Of a stretch of 64,000 bases of DNA, positions 1-10,944 are shown one piece after another. The notes below the pieces were generated by a model, which searched no databases, had not been told where the DNA came from, and saw only the letters and a program-made list of their open reading frames with translations. A program made the position numbers and the translations under genes. The DNA comes from Adiantum capillus-veneris (taxonomy: Eukaryota > Streptophyta > Polypodiopsida > Polypodiales > Pteridaceae). Positions within the stretch are counted from its first letter, which is position 1, and each line of letters begins with the position of its first letter. The stretch covers positions 112,808,549 to 112,872,548 of the forward strand of contig CM043953.1 in assembly GCA_014529385.2 (NCBI GenBank), in the 5' to 3' direction.

Positions 1-620
1 TTGGCTTGCATCGTATGCAAGAAGCCAAAACCGGGAAATTTGCAACCAATCGCTGGCTTTTCAAAACTTTAGAATCCGAGTTTCAGCAGATTTGGACTGT
101 AAAATTTGCAGTAATCCACAGCCGTTGTGTGCTTTGTGTGCCCACCGATTCGGAGAAGAATGCCGTAGAGCACCGGAATCTCAAGCGCGCAGGGCACGGC
201 CCTTGTTCAAAACCCACGAGGGTTTGCTGGGTGTGAATGGCCAACCCTTAAGGGTTTTTGTAAATTTTTTTTCTAAAAGCTCTGTTGCAGACAACGGCCA
301 ATTGCGCAGAGCTTCTTGGAGAGCTACCTCGCGATGGGACGAGGTCCGTTGAGGCCGGGCAAGAAACAGGAATTGATGGACTTCCCCTTGCGCTCCCACT
401 AAGCCCAACTCCAGCCGATTTGGTGCAAGTCGACAGACGCCCTTGTCCCCGACTAGGGGTTGTTGCACACGCGCAGGCTTCGGCTTCTTGCTCTTCCTCC
501 TTTGAGGTTGCATGCAACATGCATCCCCCAAAAGCAGAACGTGCCCTCAGTTCTAAGTTTAGCTCTGATACCAATTTCAAACCAATGAACTGCGAGGTCC
601 CGGTCCATCCGCCCAACCTC
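1..620 (-). mobile_element. 5' internal fragment of an LTR retrotransposon (leader and possible gag start)
   Basis: Read on the minus strand, this stretch starts with a junction that looks like the end of a 5' LTR followed by a tRNA-Met-type primer site (562-573). It then runs into an open frame at 531-181 that is rich in Lys/Arg at its N-terminus (around KSKKPKP). The frame could be the start of a gag protein, but it is only about 116 codons, has no zinc knuckle in view, and continues off the left edge. The LTR itself would lie at higher coordinates and I could not delimit it. Family assignment rests on the primer site only. Confidence 0.4.
562..573 (-). promoter_or_regulatory. Primer-binding site matching initiator tRNA-Met
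   Basis: The minus strand reads TGGTATCAGAGC, the classic 12-base complement to the 3' end of plant initiator tRNA-Met used by many Ty1 and Ty3 elements. It would prime minus-strand DNA synthesis for the element at 1-620. Confidence 0.6.
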
Positions 621-1900
621 CCTTTAATAGGCTCCTAGCCACTTTCAGACCCCTTCCCCACTGGCAGTTGGCCCTTAGCCGAGTCCGTGACCCCTTGGTT
701 GGCCCTTGGCCTGACAAGTAGACACAAGGATGTCATGAGGAAATCCTTGCATCCTAGTGCTACACTATCATATGAAAATGAGGCTTGAACTTAAGGTGCT
801 GTTCTATACCCATGGTAGCCACAAGGATGGCATTAGGCTTGCATTCTAGTGCCACACTAGCCTATGCAAGTGAGGATCAAACTTAAGTTTGAGCCTCTTG
901 GAATTAGTATCTCTAAAGGATGAGTCTAGACATACTCCCTAGTGCTACAATAGCTTATACAATTGAGGCGAACTTAAGCTCGATCCTCAAAGTGTTTTTA
1001 TTTTCCTTTGGTATCCACATGGATGTCATGAAGCTATTCATGCATTGTAGTGCTATACTGACATTTGTAGGCAAGGTCTACACTTAAGTGCAAGCTTTTT
1101 CCCATTGTTTGCCACAAGGATTCTATGACCTTAGTAGCTATAAGGATTTCACAAGCCTAACCTTTCCCCCTAGCGCTACAGTATGAAATCCTCAAACTTT
1201 AGCTTGAGTCTAAAGATATTTTTCCATGTCCTTGATAGCCACAAGGATGTCATGAGGCTGTGCCCTTGCATAGTAGGGCTACACAGCAAGCAAGGCTCTT
1301 TCCATTGGTAGCTACAAGGATGTTAGGAGGCAAGCCTTGCATTCTAGTTCTAAAGAATATTCACTTGAGGCTCGAACTTAAGATCGATCCTAAAGGTGTT
1401 CTTCTATGCCCCGTGTAGCAACAAGCCCTACATGATGGTGCTACTCTACTATATATGCAAGTGAGGATCGAACTTAAGTTTGATCCTACTGGCATTGGTA
1501 GCCACACAGATTTCATGAGGCTAATTGTACACCCTAGTGCTAAAGTAACATATACAATTGAGGCTCAAACTTAAGTTCAAGGCAGACTTGATATATTAGC
1601 ATATGTAGGCAAGGTTCGAACTTAAGCTCGAGCCTCTTTCCCTAAGTAGCCACAAGGATGTCATTAAGCCAGACTTGTTACAATAGCATATGTAGGCGAG
1701 GTTCGAACTTAAATTTGAGCCGCTTTCCCTAGAGATATTATGCTCTAGCCCTAGTTAAGTCTCAAGCACTTGCATGAGGCAACGCTATCATGCTAAAATA
1801 TCCACAATAAGCTCATGAGGTCACACTAGAGTGGAATATGCTAGTGCTTTGAGAGCATTAGAAGGTGAGGTTTAAGCTACATCAGCACATTGTTCTAGTT
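620..1900. repeat. Degenerate tandem repeats with a palindromic AACTTAAGTT core
   Basis: About ten diverged units follow one another at uneven intervals of roughly 100-150 bases. Each combines a phrase like GCCACAAGGATGTCATGAGG, a phrase like CATTCTAGTGCTACACTA, and a core in which AACTTAAGTT (or CGAACTTAAGCTCGA) is flanked by inverted GAGGCT/AGCCTC arms. No ORF of note is present. The same core appears at 3600-4560, so both arrays probably belong to one transposon family. Confidence 0.65.
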
Positions 1901-2318
1901 TCTCAACAAGGAAACAAGGCACCAAAAACGAGCTAAATATCAAAAGCAAAGAATCTACGTCAAGTGGAAATGTCACACTCAGTACCCAACCAAGTAAGTG
2001 TTGTTATCTATCTTTTTCTTTAAGTAGATTAATTACTTAATTATAGTTTTAAAACAAGTTAATTAAAGTACTTATTGATTAAGTACTCTAATTAAAGAAT
2101 AGCCACTTACTTTCAATTTATAGAGCATGATTTTAGACGTAGTTGCAGTTTGATTAACTTAATGATAGAGTTTAAAAGGTGTATCAAGGAGACGGTAGCA
2201 AACAATAATGAGTATAAGAGGTCATTAGAAGTAGATTAAATAGAGATTAGAAACTAATAGAATGATATTGAAGACTGAAATTTTGAGATGCAGGTTTAGG
2301 AGAGATTAAGAGGAAGGG
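1901..2318. other. AT-rich spacer, nothing recognised
   Basis: No gene is visible. There are runs of TTAATTACTTAATTA type and short GA-rich stretches leading into the 54-bp repeat array. Confidence 0.6.
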
Positions 2319-2506
2319 AGGGAGTGATTAAGAGGAGGCAAGGGAGATTACATAGAGAGATTAGAAGAGATTAGGGAGTGATTAAGAGGAGGCAAGGGAG
2401 ATTACATAGAGAGATTAGAAGATATTAGGGAGTGATTAAGAGGAGGCAAAGGAGATTACATAGAGAGATTAGAAGAGATTAGGGAGTGATTAAGAGGAGC
2501 TGATGG
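2319..2506. repeat. 54-bp minisatellite, about 3.5 copies
   Basis: Units beginning AGGGAGTGATTAAGAGGAGG start at 2319, 2373, 2427 and 2481, giving an exact 54-bp period with only scattered substitutions. The fourth copy breaks off after about 26 bases. Confidence 0.9.
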
Positions 2507-2535
2507 TAATTACACAGAAAGATTAGAAGAAGATA

Positions 2536-2566
<31 letters not shown>

Positions 2567-2698
2567 TAATGTAGAGCGTTTTGGGACTGCAAATAGATTC
2601 ATAGAGGAGAGGGAGATGGGAAAGTAAAGAGCCATACCTGTCACGTCGTCGTCAGTTTTTTCACTGTCTGCACAAAAACCGAAACCCTGTTTTAATGT

Positions 2699-2775
<77 letters not shown>

Positions 2776-2922
2776 AATCTAGAGTTGTGAAAAAGAGCCT
2801 TGTGGGGCCGCGCAGATTCGCAGAGGGCAAGGAGATGCGGGAGTAAAGAATCTCACCTGTCGCGCTATTGTCGAATTCGTCACAGTCTGTAGAAAAATCC
2901 AAACCTATTATAATATAGAAGG
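2536..2922. repeat. Two diverged copies of a microsatellite-plus-flank unit
   Basis: A (CA)n run (2536-2562) is followed by about 140 bases starting AGTTAATGTAGAGC. A (GA)n run (2703-2772) is followed by a similar block starting AATTAATCTAGAG. The two blocks share the order CATAGAGGAGAGGGAGATG / GGGAGTAAAGA / ACCTGTC / TCACTGTCTG / AATATAGAAG, at clearly reduced identity. This is a direct duplication of about 210 bp whose microsatellite differs between copies. Confidence 0.65.
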
Positions 2923-3590
2923 TTTTAAAAGCATTAAAAAGCCTTTAATAGCTTTTTCCACCAACCCTACCAAGGTTAGATTAGCAAACTCACATGCGTG
3001 GACCAAAACTAATGGTTTTCATGATGGTTAAAAGAAGTGAAAAAAAAAACTTTTCATGAAAATCAGCATAACTTTCACATACGGAGTCCGATTGCAAAAC
3101 TTTTTTTACGAGCCTGTAGCTTGAGAGCGGTTCTACGCTTTTCTCAAAAAACCCTGTTCAAAAAACCTGTTTTTTACAACCCTGTTGTTTACAACAGGTT
3201 TTATGAACAGTTTTCAAAAAAACGACGTTTAAGGGGTCAAAAAATTCAACGAAGTTAGGGGTGTCTAGAACTACTTTTTTGAGAGTTTTGGGAAAATAAT
3301 ACTCACAAGTTGGACATAGTTTTGACTTCCCTTGGCTAAAACCTCTTAGGATCAATGAGTGAGGGACCCACCTCCACCAACCCTCTTCCTTAACCGATTT
3401 CATTGCACCTTTTTGCATGTAAAATTATCCTGCTACAACACGTAAAACACCAGGACTATAATCACCAAGAATCGATTTACACATAAACAACTGAGAAAAA
3501 AACCTCATTGTATTTTGAATGTCCATCAACCCTCAATTTTCATAGCATAATCTCCAAGGCCACCTATACTTAAACTAATGTCCTATCCTA
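2923..3590. other. Non-coding spacer
   Basis: Short ORFs of 70-90 codons exist on both strands but none shows recognisable motifs. A/T homopolymer runs and the short repeat CCTGTTCAAAAAACCTGTTTTTTACAACC are the only visible structure. Confidence 0.5.
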
Positions 3591-4560
3591 AAAGAAAACT
3601 ATATGACTAACTAGGCTCGAACTTAAGTTCACTCATGCAACTACTTTGAAGCCTCACCTTCTTGTAAGCTCCGACTCTTTTGATAGGTCATTCAAGGAAA
3701 CTTGGGTTTGATGTAAAGCTCATCATTACCTTGGCTCCACTTTACAACTCTTTAAATATATCTCGAACTTAAATTTGAGTCTCCTTCCAAATTCAAGGCT
3801 ACTTTAACATAGCTTGGGTTTTTTCTCACACCTGTTGTTGCTCGTAGATTTCTAACACTTGAATGTGAATCTATGCTCAAACTTGAGTTTGAGCCTTCTA
3901 CCAAATTCCATGGGTGCCTCCATGTAACTTGGGCTACATCTTGCAACCCGCGTAACAAGTATATATTTCTAACACTTGGATGTACATTTAGGCTCAAACT
4001 TGAGATTGAGCCACCTACAAAATTCCATGCTTGCCTCTATGAAACTTTGGCTTTGTGAAACTCTTTTTATCTAGGTATTTATAGCACTTAGATGTACATC
4101 TAGGATCAAACTTGAGCTTGATCCTCCTACCGTCGTGCGTGGGTTGACTTATAGCTTGAGATCCATCTTGCAACTATTTTAAGATAAAGATTTCTAGCAC
4201 TTAGACCTACATTTAGGCTCCATCTATGCTCCGGCATTGTAACTTAGGCACCATATTGGACCTATTTGCAGCTTTAGATTTCTAGCACTTAGATGTACAT
4301 TTAGGCTCAAACTTGAGCTCGAGCCTCCTACCATCCCCAATGGGTTTATTCAGTATAACTCGAGATCCATCTTGTAACTCTTGTGAGCTATATATTTCTA
4401 GCACTTGGATGTGCATAAAGGCTCCATCCTCCTATCAAATTCCATGGGTGCCTGTGCAATGTAACATAGTCCCTATCTTGCAACTCTTGTCAACTTTATA
4501 TTTCTAGCACTTGGATGTACATACAGGCTCAAACTTGAGCTCGAGCCTCCTACCATCCTC
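3590..4560. repeat. About 110-bp tandem repeats upstream of the transposase-like gene
   Basis: The phrase TTTCTAGCACTTGGATGTAC followed by GGCTCAAACTTGAGCTCGAGCC recurs about seven times (near 3848, 3966, 4078, 4189, 4278, 4396 and 4501), spaced 89-118 bases. The GGCTC...GAGCC core is an inverted repeat. Arrays like this often sit in the subterminal or 5' region of large DNA transposons and can serve as transposase binding sites. That role is inferred from position only. Confidence 0.7.
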
Positions 4561-4701
4561 CATGGATTGACTCGGTGCAGATTTTCTTAATTGAATGGGA
4601 TGCAAGATTTTGCCAAAATTGTGAGTGTATCTTGGGAATGCATTAAATTTTGAGTTATATGCAATTTTACTGATATCTCTTGATTTCCTCAAAAATTGCA
4701 G

Positions 4702-7700
4702 GGTCCAAAACAAGGTGATTCAGTGTTTCTTGTTGATGGTTCCACAAGGAAATCTCGTGGGGTTATTCATTCCACTGATGCATCTCAACGTTGTGGTTTT
4801 GAATTGATTGGCACAACATGTGTGGCGATACATGTACTAGAAAGTTTTGATGACACCTTCTTGATTCCATTCGTCACAATGGATGCAAGAACCATGTCTC
4901 AAGCAGTTGGAAGCATCATCAAATGGCCATTGCATAATATTGTTATGGACAGAGGAAAATATCACACAATAGATGAGGATTTTCTTGTTGGTCAAGAAGA
5001 TGGCTTGATAGATAGAGCGAGTTGGAAAGAGAAAAGTGTCATCCTTTGGGCTGACAATAGATCTACAAAACTTGGTAATGGAGTGGTATTTCTGGTCCAC
5101 CCATATGAGGCTATAAACTGTACTGAACTAGGTGAGAGTAGCTTGGGTGTCATTGTGGAAGGGTCGATGCATCCACATCAAAGTGATATTTCAAGTTTGA
5201 ATTTGGTAAGCTGGCCTATTAGGCAGCTCACATTTGAGAATGGTGAGCCCTTGATCAAAGACACTGGATCCTCTTCTGCCATTGAGGGTATTCAAGATTT
5301 CCTCATGGAAGAAACGAGAGATTCCCTTGACATCTTATATGCTTCCAGTGATGACTATGAGGATGATGGCATACATAACAACACTGAAACTAGTTTTGAA
5401 GAAGGTACCACCAGTACAGAACTAGGTCTTCTTCTTCATACTCAAAATGATAGAGAGCAGGATGCCATTGCCGGTGACTATGATATAAGAGATGGGACAT
5501 GTAAGAAAACGAGTTATGTACATAAAGTTAGGCCTAGAAAAAAAAAAGGTAATGCTCATGCTTTCAACAAACAATGTGATGCTGCAAACATTCACAAAGT
5601 TGTAATTGATTGTTGTGAGATGCAATGCTGCCAGATTGGAAACATATCCAAAATCATGCAAGCGAGGGCAGACTTTTGGGGACAAAGCTACACTAGTCGA
5701 TGCACATTTGTATTGGATTGTATGAGCATGGCTCGTAGAAAAGATCAAGAAGAGGAATGCTTTGAGTTTACTTTTGATGGAAAGAAGGTATGTAGTAAAG
5801 CATGGTATGTAATGCATGGAATAGGAAAGTCAACATTTTACAGGCTGCGTAAAAAATTCTTGGATGGAGCATGCAATGGCAATCATGGAAACACTGGAAT
5901 AATAAGGAAGAGCTTGACACATGTTGAGATGGCAAAAGCACTCATACAAGGATTCATAGATAATAATGTAGATCAAATGCCACATAAGTCAAGGACAACC
6001 ATGCATGGCACTCGGGAAACTCAACGTGTTCTACCAACGATGTACAAACAAGTGGACATTTTGCGGGAAGTAAACGACACACTTGTCACAATGGAATACA
6101 AAACGTTGTCACAACCAACATTCTCAAGGTTGTGGAACACACACAGTCTTCAAGACAGTCACTTTATCAAAATCAAGCACATTCTCTAAATGTGACATTT
6201 GCACATCCATAAAGGTCAAGCTGGAGTCTACCAAAAATCAGGTGGAGCGTGCTAGATACATGGCACAAAGGAGATCACACATGTTTCAACAAATGAGCTG
6301 TAGAAATCTGTAATATGCTTGGAGGAGCTCTTCAAAAATGAATCCAACCAAGTTCTTGTGCATTATACATGACAAGATGGACCAGAGTAAGACTGTTATA
6401 CCACAAATTAAACTAGTTCCAAAATCTCTCAATGGAGTTGAGAGGCTTCCAGTATCCTTGACAGGAATGCTCACTCATGGACATGGACAAACAGCTTATG
6501 GTCACTTTGCATTGGGGTTATGGCCGAGTGATCCCAACTTCACAATCACATCTCTCTCAAAATGTCTAAGAAACTTAGAAAGAAGAGATAAACATATGTT
6601 TGGTGACTTGAGCTTAGAAACTCAAGTATAGAACCACGAACAAATCTTTTTGATTGTGTTTTGTCTACAGTTTCTCTCTATCACCATATGAAAGTGCTTA
6701 AGGAGAAAAACCAGTACTGCAAGGAAGAGTGCTCAGAATGAAGAGGCGGAGACTGATCTAATCACAAATGTGAATGTGGACACTGAGAATTTTTCTTCTA
6801 GACAAGGAAATGATTGTCCAAGGATGCAATCAATCTTTGGTACTAATGCACATGTACAGGAGGATGGCAATGTATTTGGGTTCAAGAGGTTGCCAAGAAC
6901 ATTGTTGTTGCAACTTGACAATTGTGGTTCAGAAAATAAGAATTGATATGTGTTTGCATACCTATCATTGTTGGTTGCAGGAGGAGTCTTTGACACTGAA
7001 CAACTTGGATTTCTTATGGTTGGTCACACTCATGAAGACATTGATGAATTGTTCAGTCGCTTTTCTGAGAAGCTTAGAAACAAGCCATTTTCACATTTCC
7101 AATTTGATGAAGATCTTCAGCGAGTGTGTTAGCATGCATCCAACACCTTTTCTCCTACAAACGGTGGCAGACTTTAAAGGATTTGTAAAGGGGTTCTTAC
7201 ATGATGGATTAGATAGCTTAGTGGGTCATTCAAAGCCATTGCAATTAAGGTTCTATATGAGTGATGGAATACCTTTGATGCAATACAAAGTGTACCCTAA
7301 AAATGTGCATTGGTTACCCGAAAATGGTATAGAGTTATAGAAGAGAAATGACCAAGGAGGAGCCAAGCTTCCTGAAGGTGTTCCAAAAGTATTACCACCC
7401 TTTGAGTATGTTAAAGATAGTGAGAAAGTTATGGAAGGAATAAAGAAGTATGTTAGTTGGTGGAAAGATCACTTGCAAGAGAAAGGAGATGAAAGTGAGT
7501 ATGCTAGGTGGATCAACCAAGTTCTTATGTACTAGCAGAATCTCATGCAAGCTATGCAAAACCCTGGACAAAGTGAAAACACTTTATTTGATGACTTTTG
7601 GCCAAGGAGTATGCGTGAACAAGATCATCCTCTTGAAGTTCCATTGGAAGATGGTCTAGATAAAGCACTTTACATAATAGAGGGCCACTATTGTGGTCCA

Positions 7701-8134
7701 ATGCGCAACAAACCTGCTGAGGAGTTCAACCCAACTCTTGATGTGGCAAAGGGAGACTTTGTACTTGTGCAACCTTGTGATGAAAATTACCCAATTTGGT
7801 TAGGAGTGGCAGCGAAAAATATTGATCAAACAATGACTCGGCAACCTATCTTCAAGTGAAGATACAATACTGGGCACCAATTTCAAAGAAGAAGAATGCA
7901 AGTGATGTGGAGGTTTACAAGGATTGTTGGAACAAGTATTGGAGAGAGAACATCAATGAGCCTCAATGTTGGGAAGACACTAGCTGCATCATTTGGGCAT
8001 GGAAGCCCAAGGGTGGACGAATTCCTGAAAAAATCAAGATTCCAAAGGCAATAATCCTCAAGGCCAAAGAGAGTCAGTTGAAACTTGATGAACATGAGGC
8101 ACCATCAAATGTCAATGCAAATGAAGAGGAATGA
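4702..8134 (+). pseudogene. Broken DDE-like transposase-like gene with DUF8039-like N-terminus
   Basis: The first open block (4702-6189) begins just after TTGCAG, which reads as an intron 3' end, so an upstream exon is likely missing or unrecognised. Its N-terminal region (residues 5-75: GDSVFLVDG, GVIHSTDA, ending IIKWP) resembles the DUF8039 domain of plant En/Spm-type proteins. The middle holds a Cys-rich stretch (VVIDCCEMQCCQIG) and a helix-turn-helix-like segment (GIGKSTFYRLRKKFLDG). Further pieces in other frames carry candidate acidic triad motifs: IHDKMDQSKTVIPQ (6366 on), QLDNCGSENKN then YVFAYL (6911 on), and VGHTHEDIDELFSRFS. A C-terminal block has GDFVLVQP and IQYWAPISKKK. Frameshifts lie near 6140-6160, 6630-6890, 7130 and 7856; stops include TGA at 6944 and TAG at 7338. 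It is certainly a broken mobile-element gene; the exact superfamily is uncertain. Confidence 0.75.
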
Positions 8135-9929
8135 TCTCTTAGCATTCGCCTTTCAACTTTGTAATATTCTAGCAATGGGTCCAATTAGTCCACCCGTAGC
8201 TATGGTCATTATCAACATTGATAATGGCATCCCACCTTTGTAATCTTCAAGAAATCTTATTCAATATGAATGGTGTTTTTTTTCACATTAGTCACCCAAG
8301 TTTTTCTTGCAACTTACATTTTAATTGTTTTATCAAATGAAGCATGTGTGGGAAGAAAATTTTCGGTGCATGAACATGTGTGTGTGTGTGTATTTGTAAA
8401 TTAACATGTGCAAAAACACTCTAGTGTATAGTATGGTTGTTGAAAACGGACCATATTGGATCTTGCAGACTCATAAGCATCCACTAAACATTGTATCTCA
8501 GTTTTCCTAAGCATCCACTAAACATTGTATCTCAGTTTTCATATGTGCAACAACCTAGTACAATACAACCTTACCTCAAGTCCATGAGACACAAAGAATC
8601 GTCCCAAATGTGTGAATTTTTCCCTATTTTCCTAAATAGGTGTTTGTTAGTCCTACTAGGCTGTGAAATCTATGTTAGACTCAAAAATTTCCTCAATCAG
8701 ATTTCGATAGCTCATTTTGCAAGAATTTTGCGACAATAGACCTTGGTAGCCTAATTTAGGCTTCTCGCTTCCATCTGTCGATTTGATTGAATTTTTTTGT
8801 GCCTCTTCGCCTTGTCCATTTGATCATCAACGTATCTTTAGTTCTTTTATCTGAGCTCATTTGCTATTTATTATTAATTTTTGATGTGTTTATTGAAAAA
8901 ATCAAAGAAAATAACAAAATGCGCTAAAAACGCAAAGTGAAAATCCAATAATTAAGAAAATCCATTAAATTACATAGCTTTATTGTTTTTTGTTGGATTT
9001 CTTTATTTTTAAGTCCCAATATCAGGAAAAATGATGAAAAATAACCAAAAAAGACCATTTTTTGATGATTTTCTCATAATATATGCACTATTTACACTCA
9101 TCGGGGAGATGTTATCAGTTAAATTCCCCTGTTGATGAATTGATAAGGGAATTATTAGGTAATTTTTCAAAAAATCACACGTTAACATCAAACTTTTTCC
9201 TCCCTCTTCAAACATTGTCCTTAATTACTTAGTTCCCTTCCATCCCTCCTAGATGGTGTACTCCGGGATGACTATGTGCATGGGTTGAACAATCGTGTCC
9301 TTGCATAGTCTTGTTTGACTCTACCATGCTTTGAAAATCAATGCAATTAAAACCATTATGTTATGCAAGAGTAGGGTCTTGAGTAACTGACTTAAGGGTT
9401 TATGATGTTGAGGTTTTCTTTTGCTATCTTCCAAAGAGAAAATCTTGTGGCTTGTGTACTCTTTGCTTGATTGTACCATCAGGATGCTTTGGCACGTTGA
9501 TTTCCTGAGTTTTTGGTATCAATATTGGTGGTTGTTGAGCTTTTACCCGCCATTGATATCTTGGTTTGTCTTGGTCAGAAGGTTATGGTTGAGTCTTTCG
9601 AGACTTAATCTTCCACTTCTGCATCGGTTTTACAGTTGGTGGAGAAGATAAGTGCTCCTTTTTCCTCCAAATCCATTTTGTGTTAGGTTCCCTACGCACT
9701 CGGAGATGAATATTTTTGTGTTTTGAACCTTGGAAACATCTTTGGTACAGTACATGATGTTTTGGGCACCCAAATTTGAATCGGCTTGTCCTTAAGCTGT
9801 GATTTTGGTACCCAAATTTTCCTGACTCCTTGCATGCTACTTGTAGCATTTTCTAAGATGGAGAAGATTGATTGCTTTATGGTTTGTTCTACTTGTAACC
9901 TCCTTTCCATTCCTCTTTGCTTGGTGCAA
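8135..9929. other. Non-coding spacer with a 34-bp direct duplication
   Basis: After the pseudogene the sequence is AT-rich and lacks recognisable coding potential. A 34-bp unit beginning GCATCCACTAAACATTG is duplicated in tandem (8477 and 8511). A short (TG)n run lies near 8380. Confidence 0.6.
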
Positions 9930-10140
9930 TTGGAACAATGAGTTGTCCGCCTTTAGGTGAGAGCTTGCACTGATTGGTATTCCAATCTGGTACTGCCTTG
10001 TAAGTAAGCATTCATGATATTCCAAGAATCATTGTTTCATTCATGTGTTCATCTACTGGTAAGCATAAAAATTGCTGAGGGCATGAACATCCATGTACTA
10101 TCATATTTAAGTTGACTACTCCCAATGTCGGTGTTGGGTT
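9930..10140 (-). pseudogene. Fragment of a retroelement aspartic protease
   Basis: On the minus strand one frame reads LGVVNLNMIVHG, FLCLPVDEHMN, then ETMILGIS-stop-MLTYKA-DW. The pattern (hydrophobic)ILG(I/M)xWL followed by a conserved DW resembles the C-terminal half of Ty3-type proteases. The stop after ILGIS is TGA where Trp is usual. It lies downstream of an integrase on the same strand, the opposite of the normal Ty3 order, so it is probably from a separate or rearranged element. Confidence 0.4.
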
Positions 10141-10175
10141 CTTGTTGCATCCTTTAATAGTTAATATTCATGCTG

Positions 10176-10940
10176 TCAATGACTAGGTTCACCATCTAGA
10201 GTGGACAACTTAGCTTCTCCACTTGGAGATACATCTTCAATGATAAACGGTACGTTTTCCTTTTTCTTAAACTTGGAAATGTGTTGCTTAATGGAATAGA
10301 ATAAAACTAAGTCCCCTTTTCTGAAGATTTTTGTAACTGAATGGGAATCAAAAAACTGTGTTTGTTTTTGCTTTTGTGCATAGATATGAGCTACAACTAT
10401 TAACCTTTTCTCATCAAGATTTTCTAAACCTTCTAGTCTCTCTGAAAATTTGCGTCCAATCCACTCGAGATTCTTATCTACCCTTAGTGTCGATAATAGA
10501 AATTCTATCGGCAGTATGGCATCAAGACCATAAACAAGGTTAAAGGGTGTAGCATTTAGAGCTGTCTTGAATGAAACTCTATAAGCCCATAGAGCAACAT
10601 GGAGATTCATTTCCCAAATTTTCCATTTTGAACTAACCACTTTATTCAATACCAAGCTAAGAGTTTTATTCGTATGCTCAGCTTGTCCATTTGCTTGTGG
10701 ATGATAGGGAGCAGATTTGTTATGGATGACCATAAATTCATTGAGCAGATACTCAATTACCTCATCGAGAAAATGAGTTCCCCTATCACTGACAATTTCT
10801 ATTGGCAGTCCATATCTTGTGAACACATACTCATATAAGAATGTAGCTGTGGTTCCAGCATCATTCTTTTGAGTTTCTTTAGCCTCGGCCCACTTGGTCA
10901 AATAGTGTGTAGCTACAATGATCTCTTGAGCTTGGGTTGT
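10176..10940 (-). pseudogene. Ty3-type integrase, truncated at its N-terminus
   Basis: This is the integrase core and C-terminal region of a Ty3 retrotransposon, which would insert element cDNA into the genome. Motifs in order are YLTKWAEAKE, VSDRGTHF (second catalytic Asp), PYHPQANGQAEHTNKT (catalytic Glu in GQAE), LWAYRVSFKTALNATPFNLVYG, and a C-terminal FRKGDLVLF. The first catalytic position, normally Asp in ATDY(F/L)TKW, reads His (ATHYLTKW at about 10907-10930), so even an intact copy should be inactive. The zinc-binding HHCC domain is absent because the frame ends abruptly at about 10940, where unrelated copia-like sequence starts. Confidence 0.85.
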
Positions 10941-10944
10941 ATAA

